DNA of 64,000 nucleotides. Origin: Blautia sp. AF19-10LB (GTDB lineage: Bacteria > Bacillota > Clostridia > Lachnospirales > Lachnospiraceae). The translations under genes were made by a program, and so were the position numbers. The stretch is from assembly GCF_003461245.1 (NCBI RefSeq), contig NZ_QTWS01000018.1, forward strand, positions 18,324-82,323. Direction: 5' to 3'. Each line of letters begins with the position of its first letter. The stretch's first letter is position 1. Positions 18,522 through 26,435 of this stretch are shown piece after piece. The notes below the pieces were generated by a model. The model worked only from the letters and a program-made list of their open reading frames with translations. It had not been told where the DNA came from and made no database searches.

Positions 18522-19886
18522 TCATAACAGATTCAGGACAAGTCTGTCTATATTTGAATCTGTATACCTTTTTAATTGTTCTGAATCTTCCAGGAAGTCC
18601 CGGTCCAGCGCAAACAGCGAATTATATCTCCCTATCATATTCAAATGTTTCGGATACAAAAACGCCGCATTTTTACAATACTGCGGACATTTGTATACCA
18701 ATCTCTGTCTGCCTCTGTCTCCTTCTTTCTGCACTGCATACAACGGACAATACTGCGACGTATTCGTCTGGTAAAATGGAAAATGCAGGCTGTTTTTTCC
18801 TGCCGGGATATCCTGCATATAACCACAGGACTCCCACTCCGCCCGCTCAATTCCGAAACTTTCTCTCAGAAATTCCTGGTAAAAATCTGCATTGAAACTG
18901 TTCTGGCTGTACAGGTCTCGCTCGCCTTTTTTGTAATTGATACGGGGATCTTTTTTTCTTTTGTTAAGAAGCGTTCCGAGGCAGGGGAGCAAATGTTTCG
19001 TTTCTTTTCTGATAAAATCTGCCATTCCCCAGTCGTTGACTACACACTCCATTTCAAGTTCATTTTTGCTACACCAGTGATCGATTTTTCTTAACAATGC
19101 AAAGGTGTCTTCAAGCAAAATTTCTCTGACATAAGTAAAAGAAAGCGTAACTGCCGTAAACTCTTTTTTTGCCTTTTCCAGCATAGCGAAAAGAAGTTCT
19201 TCCTCTGGAAAAAGGAGATGACAGAACTGGTTTCCAATATAAATCCGATCCGGGATACGCGCTTCCAGACCGCTTCCCTGGAGATGATTTTTTCTCAGAT
19301 AATCATGGTAAAATTCCGGAAGAGATTTTTGCAGGTATGCCGTATAGCGTTCCGGGCAGTCAAGTTCTATGGCAAATTCTGTGTGCTCCAGGATTTCCAT
19401 ATTGATCTCAGCACGACCTGCTTTTTCTGCAAACCAATACTGTCGCTGTTCCTCCAGACTGCTGCAATGCTCACCGTCAAATTCTGAGGGATATCCTGTC
19501 AGTTCGCTTTCAAGTTCTCCGTCATCTTCCAGTTTCAGCCGGATATATTTGCTGTACTGCCGCACAAGTTTCTGCACCTGCCGCCGATACTCTTCCTGCT
19601 CCGTCCATACAAGAAACTGCGTAAAAAAATCCTCTTCTTTCTCTCTGCAGATTTCAAATTCTGTAATGACTACAGTCCCGTATTCTGCCCTCTCCATATC
19701 ATAAAAACAAACTTCCAGTTTCTGTGGGCTGCAGATAGCACTCGCGGTTCGAAAGCAGAATCCTCCCTCTGCCATTTCTGTAATCTGAATTTCTTTTCTG
19801 TTTCCCGGACTCTCCTGCATTACAGCACTCAGAAGTCCATACGGCAGCATGGGGATTCCATGAAAGCGTTCCTTCTTTTCCTGCAT
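18522..19886 (-). CDS. PilZ-like domain fused to a divergent U32-type domain
   Basis: This is a 454-residue protein of no named family. The start at 19886 (MQEKKERFHGI) has GAGGAG nine bases upstream. Residues about 10-115 look like a PilZ domain: QITEMAEGGFCFRT followed by KLEVCFYD, and a helical tail. Residues about 165-450 resemble a degenerate U32 barrel, with ECVVNDWGMADFI and the cysteine sets QYCPLYAV and YKCPQYCKN near the end. If so, a cyclic-di-nucleotide-type sensor is joined to an iron-sulfur enzyme half. The classical PilZ RxxxR motif is not obvious, so nucleotide binding is uncertain. It is followed by the U32 gene in one operon. Confidence 0.65.
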   Translation of the reverse strand: MQEKKERFHGIPMLPYGLLSAVMQESPGNRKEIQITEMAEGGFCFRTASAICSPQKLEVCFYDMERAEYGTVVITEFEICREKEEDFFTQFLVWTEQEEYRRQVQKLVRQYSKYIRLKLEDDGELESELTGYPSEFDGEHCSSLEEQRQYWFAEKAGRAEINMEILEHTEFAIELDCPERYTAYLQKSLPEFYHDYLRKNHLQGSGLEARIPDRIYIGNQFCHLLFPEEELLFAMLEKAKKEFTAVTLSFTYVREILLEDTFALLRKIDHWCSKNELEMECVVNDWGMADFIRKETKHLLPCLGTLLNKRKKDPRINYKKGERDLYSQNSFNADFYQEFLRESFGIERAEWESCGYMQDIPAGKNSLHFPFYQTNTSQYCPLYAVQKEGDRGRQRLVYKCPQYCKNAAFLYPKHLNMIGRYNSLFALDRDFLEDSEQLKRYTDSNIDRLVLNLL

Positions 19887-19942
19887 CCTGTACATCTCCT
19901 CATTTTTCTCGTCTCAGTATAACATTTTTTCTTTATAATACA

Positions 19943-19981
19943 CAGAGGGTGTTATACTTTCCTTTCGTATAACACCCTCTG
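19943..19981. terminator. Terminator-like hairpin after the GH32 gene
   Basis: CAGAGGGTGTTATAC pairs perfectly with GTATAACACCCTCTG around a 9-base loop. A clear T-run is missing, though AT-rich sequence follows on the minus side. It separates the GH32 gene from the PilZ/U32 gene. Confidence 0.65.
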
Positions 19982-20014
19982 CATTTCCATTCGTGCGGCT
20001 TCTGTATGATTCTG

Positions 20015-21445
20015 TTATTTTATCCCGGTCATCTCTTTTAATTCATAAATATGTCCCTGGATCTTGTCTGCTTCCAGTTTCACAACTTGTGTCGTTTTTT
20101 CCGGATAGTATCTTGTTGAGGAAACAACTTCCCCGTGATTCAGATAAATTTCCACAGCTGTTGTGTCCACAAGCATCCGGAACTCTTTTAATCTGCCTGA
20201 CGGAATGACTGCCTTTCTCTGTTTCCGTCCTGCACCGGCTTTCTCAGATAATCGCAGGCAAGCTTCTCTGCCATCTACCTCAAACATAAGATCATCTCCG
20301 ACAGATATTCTGCATTTGCGTGAATCCAGTTTCAGGTCCAGCTCAAACGGTTTCCAGACTTCAATATTTTTCTGTGTCTCATCTATTTCACAACATCTTC
20401 CCCGAAGGGCTTCCATTTCTTCGACAGGATACTGGTACAATCTTCCATCATGTAAAGTGATCTCGCGCGGAATCGTCAGGCAGTGCTGCCAGCCCTCGTC
20501 TTTTGCTGTCGGATTCGTGTATTCCTCTTCGACATCCGGCAGACCCATCCAGCCGATCAGGATCCGTCTTCCTTTCACATCCTCAAACGTCTGCGGCGCA
20601 TAGAAGTCAAATCCCATATCCCATTCCTGAAATTCTTTCACATTGATCTTATCCTCTTTCAGAAGGAAATAGCCTGACTGGTAGATATTCTGAAAACGAT
20701 ATTCTTCTCGTTCAAGTCCCTGTGGAGAGATGGACAGTGCCTGCTCTCCGTCGATTTCAAACAGATCCGGACATTCCCACATGTATCCGAACGGCTCTTC
20801 TGTCGTAATTTCTTTATCATAATCCCAGTTTTTGAGATCCTCAGACTTGTAGATCAGCACAGCTCCCTGGTCATTTTTCTTTCGACCGCCCAGTGCCATG
20901 AAATAGTCAGCGCCATCTTTCCACACTTTTGGATCACGCACATGCTGCGTATAATCTTCCGGATAATTGCGGTAATCGACTGCAACTTCCTTCGCACTGA
21001 AATGAACTCCGTCCTCGCTCTCTACGTGAAGAGTACTGGCCTGCCTCCCGTTATTGATGTAATCGTAATCCCCATCCACTTTGATATTTCCGGTAAAAAA
21101 AAGATGCAGCTTTTCATCCTCAACGATCGCAGAGCCGGAATATACACCATGGCAGTCATAGCTGCTGTCCGGGTACAGCGGCACACCCTCGTATCTCCAG
21201 GAAACCAGATCGTCGCTGGAATAATGTCCCCAGAATTTCAATCCGCCCTCTGCATCAAACGGAGCATACTGAAAAAACACATGATATCTTCCCTTGAAAT
21301 AGCACAGCCCATTCGGATCATTCAGCCAGCCCGTCGGAGGCATCAGATGATGGGTAAGACGCTGTTTCTGAATTTCTCTGCTCATTGCTGCGGTTTCTTC
21401 GATCTTTCTTACTTCTGTGACAAGGATTCCTGTTAATGCACTCAT
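20015..21445 (-). CDS. GH32 sucrose-6-phosphate hydrolase / beta-fructofuranosidase
   Basis: This 476-residue cytosolic enzyme splits sucrose or sucrose-6-phosphate, or small fructans. The GH32 nucleophile is D43 in GWLNDPNG, the transition-state stabiliser is in the HVRDPKVW motif near residue 170, and the acid/base glutamate is in MWECPDLF near residue 228. The C-terminal beta-sandwich with DTTAVEIYLNHGE is present. No signal peptide is seen. The start at 21445 follows AGGAGG. No transporter or fructokinase gene adjoins it, so uptake must be encoded elsewhere. A cre site and a separate dyad in its promoter imply control by CcpA and a local regulator. Confidence 0.93.
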   Translation of the reverse strand: MSALTGILVTEVRKIEETAAMSREIQKQRLTHHLMPPTGWLNDPNGLCYFKGRYHVFFQYAPFDAEGGLKFWGHYSSDDLVSWRYEGVPLYPDSSYDCHGVYSGSAIVEDEKLHLFFTGNIKVDGDYDYINNGRQASTLHVESEDGVHFSAKEVAVDYRNYPEDYTQHVRDPKVWKDGADYFMALGGRKKNDQGAVLIYKSEDLKNWDYDKEITTEEPFGYMWECPDLFEIDGEQALSISPQGLEREEYRFQNIYQSGYFLLKEDKINVKEFQEWDMGFDFYAPQTFEDVKGRRILIGWMGLPDVEEEYTNPTAKDEGWQHCLTIPREITLHDGRLYQYPVEEMEALRGRCCEIDETQKNIEVWKPFELDLKLDSRKCRISVGDDLMFEVDGREACLRLSEKAGAGRKQRKAVIPSGRLKEFRMLVDTTAVEIYLNHGEVVSSTRYYPEKTTQVVKLEADKIQGHIYELKEMTGIK

Positions 21446-21505
21446 TTTTCTGACCTCCTGTTGTTTTTGCGATTATATATTTATGGTATCATTATCATTT
21501 AGTTT

Positions 21506-21535
21506 TTACATGTATTTCATATACTATACATGTAA
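21506..21535. promoter_or_regulatory. Operator-like dyad in the GH32 promoter
   Basis: TTACATGTAT (21506-21515) and ATACATGTAA (21526-21535) form a perfect 10-bp inverted repeat with a 10-bp spacer, just downstream of the -10 box. This placement suits a repressor. No LacI-type gene is present nearby to bind it. Confidence 0.55.
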
Positions 21536-21544
21536 CATTTTTAT

Positions 21545-21573
21545 TTTATATGTAATCGTTTTCATATTTTCAC
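21545..21573 (-). promoter_or_regulatory. GH32 promoter
   Basis: On the minus strand TATAAA (21545-21550) serves as -10 and GTGAAA (21568-21573) as a modest -35 at 17 bases. The spacer is filled by the cre site. Confidence 0.5.
21550..21565 (-). promoter_or_regulatory. CcpA catabolite-response element (cre)
   Basis: The minus strand reads ATGAAAACGATTACAT, which fits the cre consensus WTGNAANCGNWNNCW at every fixed position. It lies between the -35 and -10 boxes of the GH32 gene, so CcpA binding would block transcription when preferred sugars are present. Confidence 0.7.
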
Positions 21574-21700
21574 GATATTATACACCATGCTATCCACAAT
21601 TGTAAATAAGCATGATGCCACAAAAAGCCTGTCGAAATTTGTACATTTTATATAATATAGCAGAAAAGCCGACGGGTACCCGGGGATCTGCAAAGAAAAA

Positions 21701-21744
21701 GGACTTCCCCACGGTACAGATTTAACTGTACGGCAGAGAAGTCC
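21701..21744 (-). terminator. Intrinsic terminator after pgi
   Basis: GGACTTC pairs with GAAGTCC, with an inner GTACAG/CTGTAC stem, and five T follow on the minus strand. It lies about 30 bases past the pgi stop. Confidence 0.8.
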
Positions 21745-21775
21745 TCATTATTTAATATTAATTTTCAGCTCAAGA

Positions 21776-23356
21776 TCAGATGTTCAGAAGGTCGCTGAAT
21801 ACCTTAAGTGCTCCGTCTGTCTCGTGAGCAAGTACACGTTTTGCAAGGACTTTACCAAGCTGTACGCCTTCCTGGTCAAAGCTGTTTACGTTCCACAGGA
21901 ATCCCTGGAACATAACTTTGTTCTCGAAGTGAGCAAGAAGTGCACCAAGAGATTCAGGTGTTACCTGATCACCAATGATGATGCTTGACGGACGTCCACC
22001 CTCGAAGTTCTTGTTGCGGTTCTCATCTGCTTTACCGCAGGCAAATGCTACGATCTGAGCAGCAACGTTTGCACAGAGTTTCTGCTGGCTTGTGCTGTCC
22101 TGGATCACTACATCTGTACCGATCTGGCTGTTCTTGAAGCCGATGAACTGAAGAGGTACAATGTCAGTTCCCTGATGCAGAAGCTGATAGAAGGAATGCT
22201 GTCCGTTGGTTCCTGGCTCACCGAAGATAACCGGTCCTGTCACATAGTCTACAGGCTCACCGAAACGGTTTACAGATTTACCATTAGATTCCATATCCAG
22301 CTGCTGAAGGTGTGCCGGGAAACGGCTCAGTGCCTGAGAGTATGGAAGAACTGCTGTGCTCGGATATCCCAGTACGTTGCGCTCGTAAACACCGATCAGG
22401 GCATCCAGCATAGCCGGGTTCTGCATTACGTCTTTGTTTGTTGCAAGCTTGTCCTCTGCTGCTGCTCCATCGAGGAACTGTGCGAATACTTCTGGTCCGA
22501 ATGCCAGAGATAATACAGCACCGCCAACAGCAGATGTGGAAGAATAACGTCCACCGATATAGTCATCCATGAAGAATGCTGCAAGGTAGTCATCGCTCTT
22601 TGCAAGAGGTGATGTCTCACTTGTAACTGCGATCATATGTTTAGATGCATCCAGTCCTGCATTCTTGAGGGCATCTTTTACAAAAGATTCATTTGTCAGA
22701 GTTTCAAGAGTTGTTCCTGATTTGGAAACCAGTACAAAAATGGAATGTGCAACATCAATAGAATTCAGAACTGCTGCTGCATCATCAGGGTCTACGTTGC
22801 TGATGAATTTTGCTTCCATTTTGAATTTACCATTTTTCTTAGCCCAGTTTTCAAGTGCAAGATACATTGCACGAGGACCAAGGTCACTTCCGCCGATACC
22901 GATCTGGACAACAGTTGTGAATTTCTCGCCTGCTCCGTTTGTGATCTCACCAGCATGTACTTTGTTCGCAAATTCTGCGATCTTTTTCTGCTGTTCTGTA
23001 TAGAAAGTTCTCTTGTCAACGCCGTCAGCTTCTACTGCGTTTCCAAGCTGTCCACGTGTCATATGATGAAGAACAAGACGTTTCTCTCCTGTGTTGATCA
23101 CTTCTCCATTGTAAAGAGCTTCGAATTTCTCTGTAAGCTGTGCTTCCTCAGCCAGTTTCTTAAGTCCTTCCAGTACTTCGTCGTCTACCTGTTTTGCTGC
23201 AAAGTTATAAGCAAATCCCTCTGCCATCGGAACGCTGTAATTCTTTACACGCTCTGCACCGTTTTCTCCTGCCATAACTTCTGCAAGGTTTACTTTTTTT
23301 ACTCCTTCGAGTTCCTTAAAAGAAGCAAGTGTATCCAGATTGTTCCAGGTAATCAT
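21776..23356 (-). CDS. pgi: Glucose-6-phosphate isomerase
   Basis: This glycolytic enzyme interconverts glucose-6-phosphate and fructose-6-phosphate. With the ATG at 23356 (MITWNNLDTLASF), preceded by AAGGAGG, it has 526 residues; the frame upstream is not conserved. The sugar-phosphate site is visible in VSKSGTTLETLTN, the family signature in FGEPGTNGQHSFYQLLHQG, and the glycine-rich GIGGSDLGPRAMYLAL. It is transcribed alone, with a terminator at 21701-21744. Confidence 0.96.
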   Translation of the reverse strand: MITWNNLDTLASFKELEGVKKVNLAEVMAGENGAERVKNYSVPMAEGFAYNFAAKQVDDEVLEGLKKLAEEAQLTEKFEALYNGEVINTGEKRLVLHHMTRGQLGNAVEADGVDKRTFYTEQQKKIAEFANKVHAGEITNGAGEKFTTVVQIGIGGSDLGPRAMYLALENWAKKNGKFKMEAKFISNVDPDDAAAVLNSIDVAHSIFVLVSKSGTTLETLTNESFVKDALKNAGLDASKHMIAVTSETSPLAKSDDYLAAFFMDDYIGGRYSSTSAVGGAVLSLAFGPEVFAQFLDGAAAEDKLATNKDVMQNPAMLDALIGVYERNVLGYPSTAVLPYSQALSRFPAHLQQLDMESNGKSVNRFGEPVDYVTGPVIFGEPGTNGQHSFYQLLHQGTDIVPLQFIGFKNSQIGTDVVIQDSTSQQKLCANVAAQIVAFACGKADENRNKNFEGGRPSSIIIGDQVTPESLGALLAHFENKVMFQGFLWNVNSFDQEGVQLGKVLAKRVLAHETDGALKVFSDLLNI

Positions 23357-23486
23357 ATTTGATTCCTCCTTAAATATTATCGGTTTTTCGTTTCCGAACT
23401 TTTTCAATCATTTTGATTATAATATTAAATATGGGGAAATTCAAGGTAATTGTTCACAACTGGTCATTCCAGATCAATTTCCCATA

Positions 23487-24173
23487 TCAGTCGCAGATAA
23501 GTGTCTGTCTGGAATCTGCGCCATCTTTCTTGAAGTCGGAATTTACAAATTCGATCTTCTTTGGTTTTATTTTGATGAGATTCATCGGATGCAGCATTTT
23601 TTCCAGAGCCTTCAGTGGAATCTTTCGGAAATCTGCCGCCTGCACATATTCCTGTGAAAATGGCTCTACAATAGATGCCAGGCCTGTGACCTGCATTCCT
23701 TTGAGCTTGCCAAATCCTTCATATTTATCAAAGATGACCAGGCATACATTTTTGTTCTTTTCCAACGCATAAAACTTCTCGCCACCTTCAGAAAAAATCC
23801 AGAAGCAGTCGTCATGATACGTATACTCCAGCGGCGTACAGCGCACAAAATCTCCTGCCGTGGTTGCCAGTGCGCAGGTGTTGTTTGCCTGAATATACTC
23901 CTCCACGGCCTTTTTTAAAACATCCTGGTCCAGCTTTTTTGACTGTGCATCTTTTTCTTTCCAGTAGTTTGCAGCTCTTTCGTATTCCTCGTGAGAAAGA
24001 TCTGTATTCTCAGGGATTTCCTCATATTCATCTTTGTCCAGACAGAGTGGGATTCCTGTCTTGCTGTTTACATTGATCCCGCCATACCAGGTTCCTGTCA
24101 CTTCCAGGATATCGCCAACCTGATAATCCATGGAATAGTCGTCATTTTTCTTGATTACTCTGATCTTTGCCAT
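23487..24173 (-). CDS. Pyridoxamine-5'-phosphate oxidase-like flavin protein with N-terminal beta domain
   Basis: This is a 228-residue protein. Residues about 1-55 form a small beta-rich, SH3-like module (IRVIKKNDDYSMDYQVGDILEVTGTWYGGINV). After a helical linker, residues about 90-210 show the split-barrel FMN-binding fold of the PNPOx superfamily (NNTCALATTAGDFVRCTPLEYTYHDDCFWIFSEGGEKFYAL). The sequence does not suggest vitamin B6 synthesis; such proteins often bind flavin, heme or F420 and act as general reductases. The next gene upstream, 30 bases away, is a small RDAC-type protein in the same direction. Confidence 0.8.
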   Translation of the reverse strand: MAKIRVIKKNDDYSMDYQVGDILEVTGTWYGGINVNSKTGIPLCLDKDEYEEIPENTDLSHEEYERAANYWKEKDAQSKKLDQDVLKKAVEEYIQANNTCALATTAGDFVRCTPLEYTYHDDCFWIFSEGGEKFYALEKNKNVCLVIFDKYEGFGKLKGMQVTGLASIVEPFSQEYVQAADFRKIPLKALEKMLHPMNLIKIKPKKIEFVNSDFKKDGADSRQTLICD

Positions 24174-24203
24174 TTTTGTGCCTCACTTTTTGTTATAGTC
24201 GGA

Positions 24204-24455
24204 TTACTTTTTGTCCAGGGTAAACTGTAACTTTTCATCGTCCCAGTATTTTACATTCAGTCCTTTATCCAGGAAATACTGTTCGATCACCTGATGCATC
24301 TCATCATAATGTCCCTCGCAGGCACAGTTTCCCAGTGGTTCGATCCACAAAGCCTGTGCTCCGCAGGCGTCGCGAAGGTGGAGTTTGAAATTCAGATGTT
24401 TTTGTTCCAGTATTCCGTTTACTTCTATGATTTCGTTGAAAGTGATAATTGCCAT
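24204..24455 (-). CDS. Small RDAC-motif protein, unknown function
   Basis: This is an 83-residue protein with the motif LRDACGAQ, two nearby cysteines (NCACEGH) and a soluble alpha/beta pattern. Small proteins with an RDAC motif are widespread in Lachnospiraceae and have no known role. AGGAGG stands seven bases before the ATG. It lies between the lipid-anchored-looking protein at 24473 and the flavin protein at 23487, probably in one operon. Confidence 0.75.
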   Translation of the reverse strand: MAIITFNEIIEVNGILEQKHLNFKLHLRDACGAQALWIEPLGNCACEGHYDEMHQVIEQYFLDKGLNVKYWDDEKLQFTLDKK

Positions 24456-24472
24456 CGTTGTTCCTCCTGATG

Positions 24473-24934
24473 TTAAATTTTTCTGAATGGGATCTCCTTT
24501 CCATCATGTGATAAAACAATTTTATTTTGCTTTAATTCATATTCGAATTTATATATTGGTATTATTGAATTACCAGTAAAAGGAGCAAATCCAAAATCTG
24601 TCTCGAGTGGATTCAGCCACAATGTTACTGTATCATCATCCACTCCAATAATCCAGCCTCCGATTCCCGGATTTCCAGCCTCCGAATCATAAACGTCCAG
24701 ATAAGGAATCTTTGCTGAATTAATTATAAGATCATAACAACTGTTATAGAAAAAAATGTCACTGTCATCGTCATCATCACTGGTCTCTGTCCCGTCTTTT
24801 TTCAGGTCTACTCCTGTATAATAGCCTGATATCTCCCCTAACCTTTTCGCATCTACGCTAAAATAAATCATCGAAAAAATGATCAGCACGATTACTGCCA
24901 CTGTAATAACTATTTTCTTTTTCTTTGTATACAC
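24473..24934 (-). CDS. Membrane-anchored hypothetical protein
   Basis: I choose a GTG start at 24934 (VYTKKKKIVITV) behind GGGGGA; the open frame extends to 25084 but the added part lacks a ribosome site and overlaps the terminator of the upstream gene. The 153-residue product has a basic N-terminus, one hydrophobic segment at about 7-24, and an outside domain with a striking aspartate run (ETSDDDDDSDIFF). No family is recognised. An extracellular location is inferred from the anchor. Confidence 0.6.
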   Translation of the reverse strand: MYTKKKKIVITVAVIVLIIFSMIYFSVDAKRLGEISGYYTGVDLKKDGTETSDDDDDSDIFFYNSCYDLIINSAKIPYLDVYDSEAGNPGIGGWIIGVDDDTVTLWLNPLETDFGFAPFTGNSIIPIYKFEYELKQNKIVLSHDGKEIPFRKI

Positions 24935-25042
24935 TGATATCCCCCTTCTGATAATTATAAATTCTGGTTTTATTATAATCTCTCTTTTTGTGGATGTACA
25001 ACCAAATTTTCCGGCAAAGTTCGACCTTGCCTGCATGCAAAA

Positions 25043-25081
25043 AAATCCCGGTCTGCTCTGGATACTGGCAGTCCGGGATTT
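25043..25081 (-). terminator. Intrinsic terminator after the NifX/FKBP gene
   Basis: AAATCCCGG pairs with CCGGGATTT, and seven T follow on the minus strand, 15 bases past the stop. Confidence 0.85.
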
Positions 25082-25095
25082 CATACTATATTAGA

Positions 25096-25950
25096 TTATT
25101 TTACTTCCACAAGTTCAATCTTGAAATTCAGTTCCTTACCAGCCATCTCATGGTTTGCATCAAAAGTGATCGTTGTCTCTTCTTTGGCAGTTACTTTAAC
25201 CGGGAATGGCTGTCCGTACTGGTTGGACAGATATACCTGCTGTCCTACGGTAAGATCCTCAGAACCTGGAAGCTGTGCGATCTCAAGTGTAAAGATTGCA
25301 TTCGGGTCCGGCATGCCGTATGCTTCTTCCGGCATCAGGTGGATTTCTTTGATCTCTCCGACCTCCATATTGGCAACTGCTGCATCGAATCCTTTGATCA
25401 TCTGTCCAGCTCCGCAGACAAATTCCAGCGGCTGTCCACGATCGTAAGAAGAGTCAAACTGAGTTCCGTCATTGAAAGTTCCCTTGTAATGAGTACGGCA
25501 GGTCTTTCCTACGTTCGGGCCTGTAAATGCCGGCTTGTGTGAACCACATCCACCACCGCAGGTTCCTCCGCAGGAATGTCCCTCTTCATGATCGCCACAG
25601 GAATGACCTTCTTCATGGTGATGATGGTCACAGGTTGTTCCTGCTGAAACCAGTTCGCCCTTAAGGTAAGCCTCTACCACCTCATCTGTATTTCCCTGAG
25701 CACCTGAGCATAACTGAACCCCAGCCTCTGCAAGTGCATTCTGTGCACCGCCGCCGATGCCGCCACAGATCAGGACATCGATTCCCTGCTCTGCAAGAAG
25801 TCCTGCCAGAGCGCCGTGTCCTGTTCCATTGGAACCGATTACTTCACTGGAAACAACTTTGTTGTCCTCTACTTCATAAACCTTGAAATTCTCTGTTTTT
25901 CCAAAGTGCTGGAAAACATTTCCATTATCATAAGTTACTGCAATTTTCAT
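25096..25950 (-). CDS. NifX/NifB-like domain fused to SlyD-type FKBP through a His/Cys-rich hinge
   Basis: This is a 284-residue fusion starting at 25950 (MKIAVTYDNGNVFQHFGKTE) behind GGAGG. Residues about 1-105 form the dinitrogenase-cofactor binding fold shared by NifX and the C-terminus of NifB, with GGIGGGAQNAL. Residues about 108-142 are a metal-binding hinge with four consecutive histidines and repeats of EGHSCG and CGGGC. Residues about 150-284 are an FKBP peptidyl-prolyl isomerase of SlyD type, in which the chaperone insert (DLTVGQQVYLSNQYG) interrupts the barrel. SlyD proteins deliver nickel, so metal handling coupled to folding is plausible. No nitrogenase genes are nearby. A strong promoter precedes it. 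Confidence 0.88.
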   Translation of the reverse strand: MKIAVTYDNGNVFQHFGKTENFKVYEVEDNKVVSSEVIGSNGTGHGALAGLLAEQGIDVLICGGIGGGAQNALAEAGVQLCSGAQGNTDEVVEAYLKGELVSAGTTCDHHHHEEGHSCGDHEEGHSCGGTCGGGCGSHKPAFTGPNVGKTCRTHYKGTFNDGTQFDSSYDRGQPLEFVCGAGQMIKGFDAAVANMEVGEIKEIHLMPEEAYGMPDPNAIFTLEIAQLPGSEDLTVGQQVYLSNQYGQPFPVKVTAKEETTITFDANHEMAGKELNFKIELVEVK

Positions 25951-25987
25951 GTAAAAATCCTCCAATTCATACTATGTCTGTCTGATT

Positions 25988-26016
25988 AGTATAGCTTGTT
26001 GGAGAGATAAAAGCAA
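25988..26016 (-). promoter_or_regulatory. Promoter of the NifX/FKBP gene
   Basis: TTGCTT (26011-26016) and TATACT (25988-25993) are spaced by 17 bases on the minus strand, 40 bases before the start codon. Confidence 0.75.
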
Positions 26017-26056
26017 GGGAAGACTTTTTTATAGCTTTTTCTAAACCACAGGTTCA

Positions 26057-26085
26057 TTGTTTTGCCCCGGAAGCTGTGCTAATCT
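26057..26085 (+). promoter_or_regulatory. Possible promoter of the RNA upstream of the Ro-like gene
   Basis: TTGTTT (26057-26062) and TAATCT (26080-26085) are spaced by 17 bases and would start a transcript near 26092, just before the first hairpin of the structured region. Confidence 0.45.
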
Positions 26086-26094
26086 TAATGCATC

Positions 26095-26403
26095 GAAGGA
26101 ACACAAGTCCTTCAAAAGAAGTCTTGCAGAAGGCAGACTTCACAGATATTTTTATCATAATCTTATATTAATCAGGCGCGTACAGCAGCGAAATAAATTA
26201 GCCTTATGAGTTTTCTATTGTTGCTCAGGTGATCTTTTTTAACCATAACACAGATAACTTCTGATCGGAGGTGCTCCACGTTGAAGTGGTATAAAGAGAG
26301 GTATTTACGCTAAAAAACAATACACATATCAGATGAGATCTTACATCGCGTCTCGCTCATAATGATATAAGGTATAAAGAAGTCTAAAACCTTCTGCAAG
26401 TTG
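26095..26403 (+). ncRNA. Candidate structured RNA (Y-RNA-like or leader) of the Ro-like gene
   Basis: This stretch has no open frame of note. A hairpin GAAGGA/TCCTTC (26095-26113) is followed by CTTGCAGAAGG (26123-26133), which is perfectly complementary to CCTTCTGCAAG (26390-26400). Next to it AGACTTC (26135-26141) pairs with GAAGTCT (26379-26385), so the ends close into an 18-bp stem with a small internal loop. The same AGACTTC can instead pair locally with GAAGTCT at 26118-26124, so two folds compete. Inside, CCAC/GTGG and other short stems occur. Y RNAs have closed-end stems and lie beside Ro genes, which suggests the idea; a leader with alternative folds is equally possible. Strand is inferred from the gene. 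Confidence 0.45.
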
Positions 26404-26435
26404 TAACCAGACTAATTCACAGAAAGGAGCAGCCA

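Noticed and set aside
26142..26378. tRNA gene or tRNA-like module inside the candidate RNA
   Set aside because: Pieces such as GCTCAGGTGATC and CCACGTTGAAGTGG recall D- and T-arms, but no T-loop TTCGA sequence or full cloverleaf can be built.
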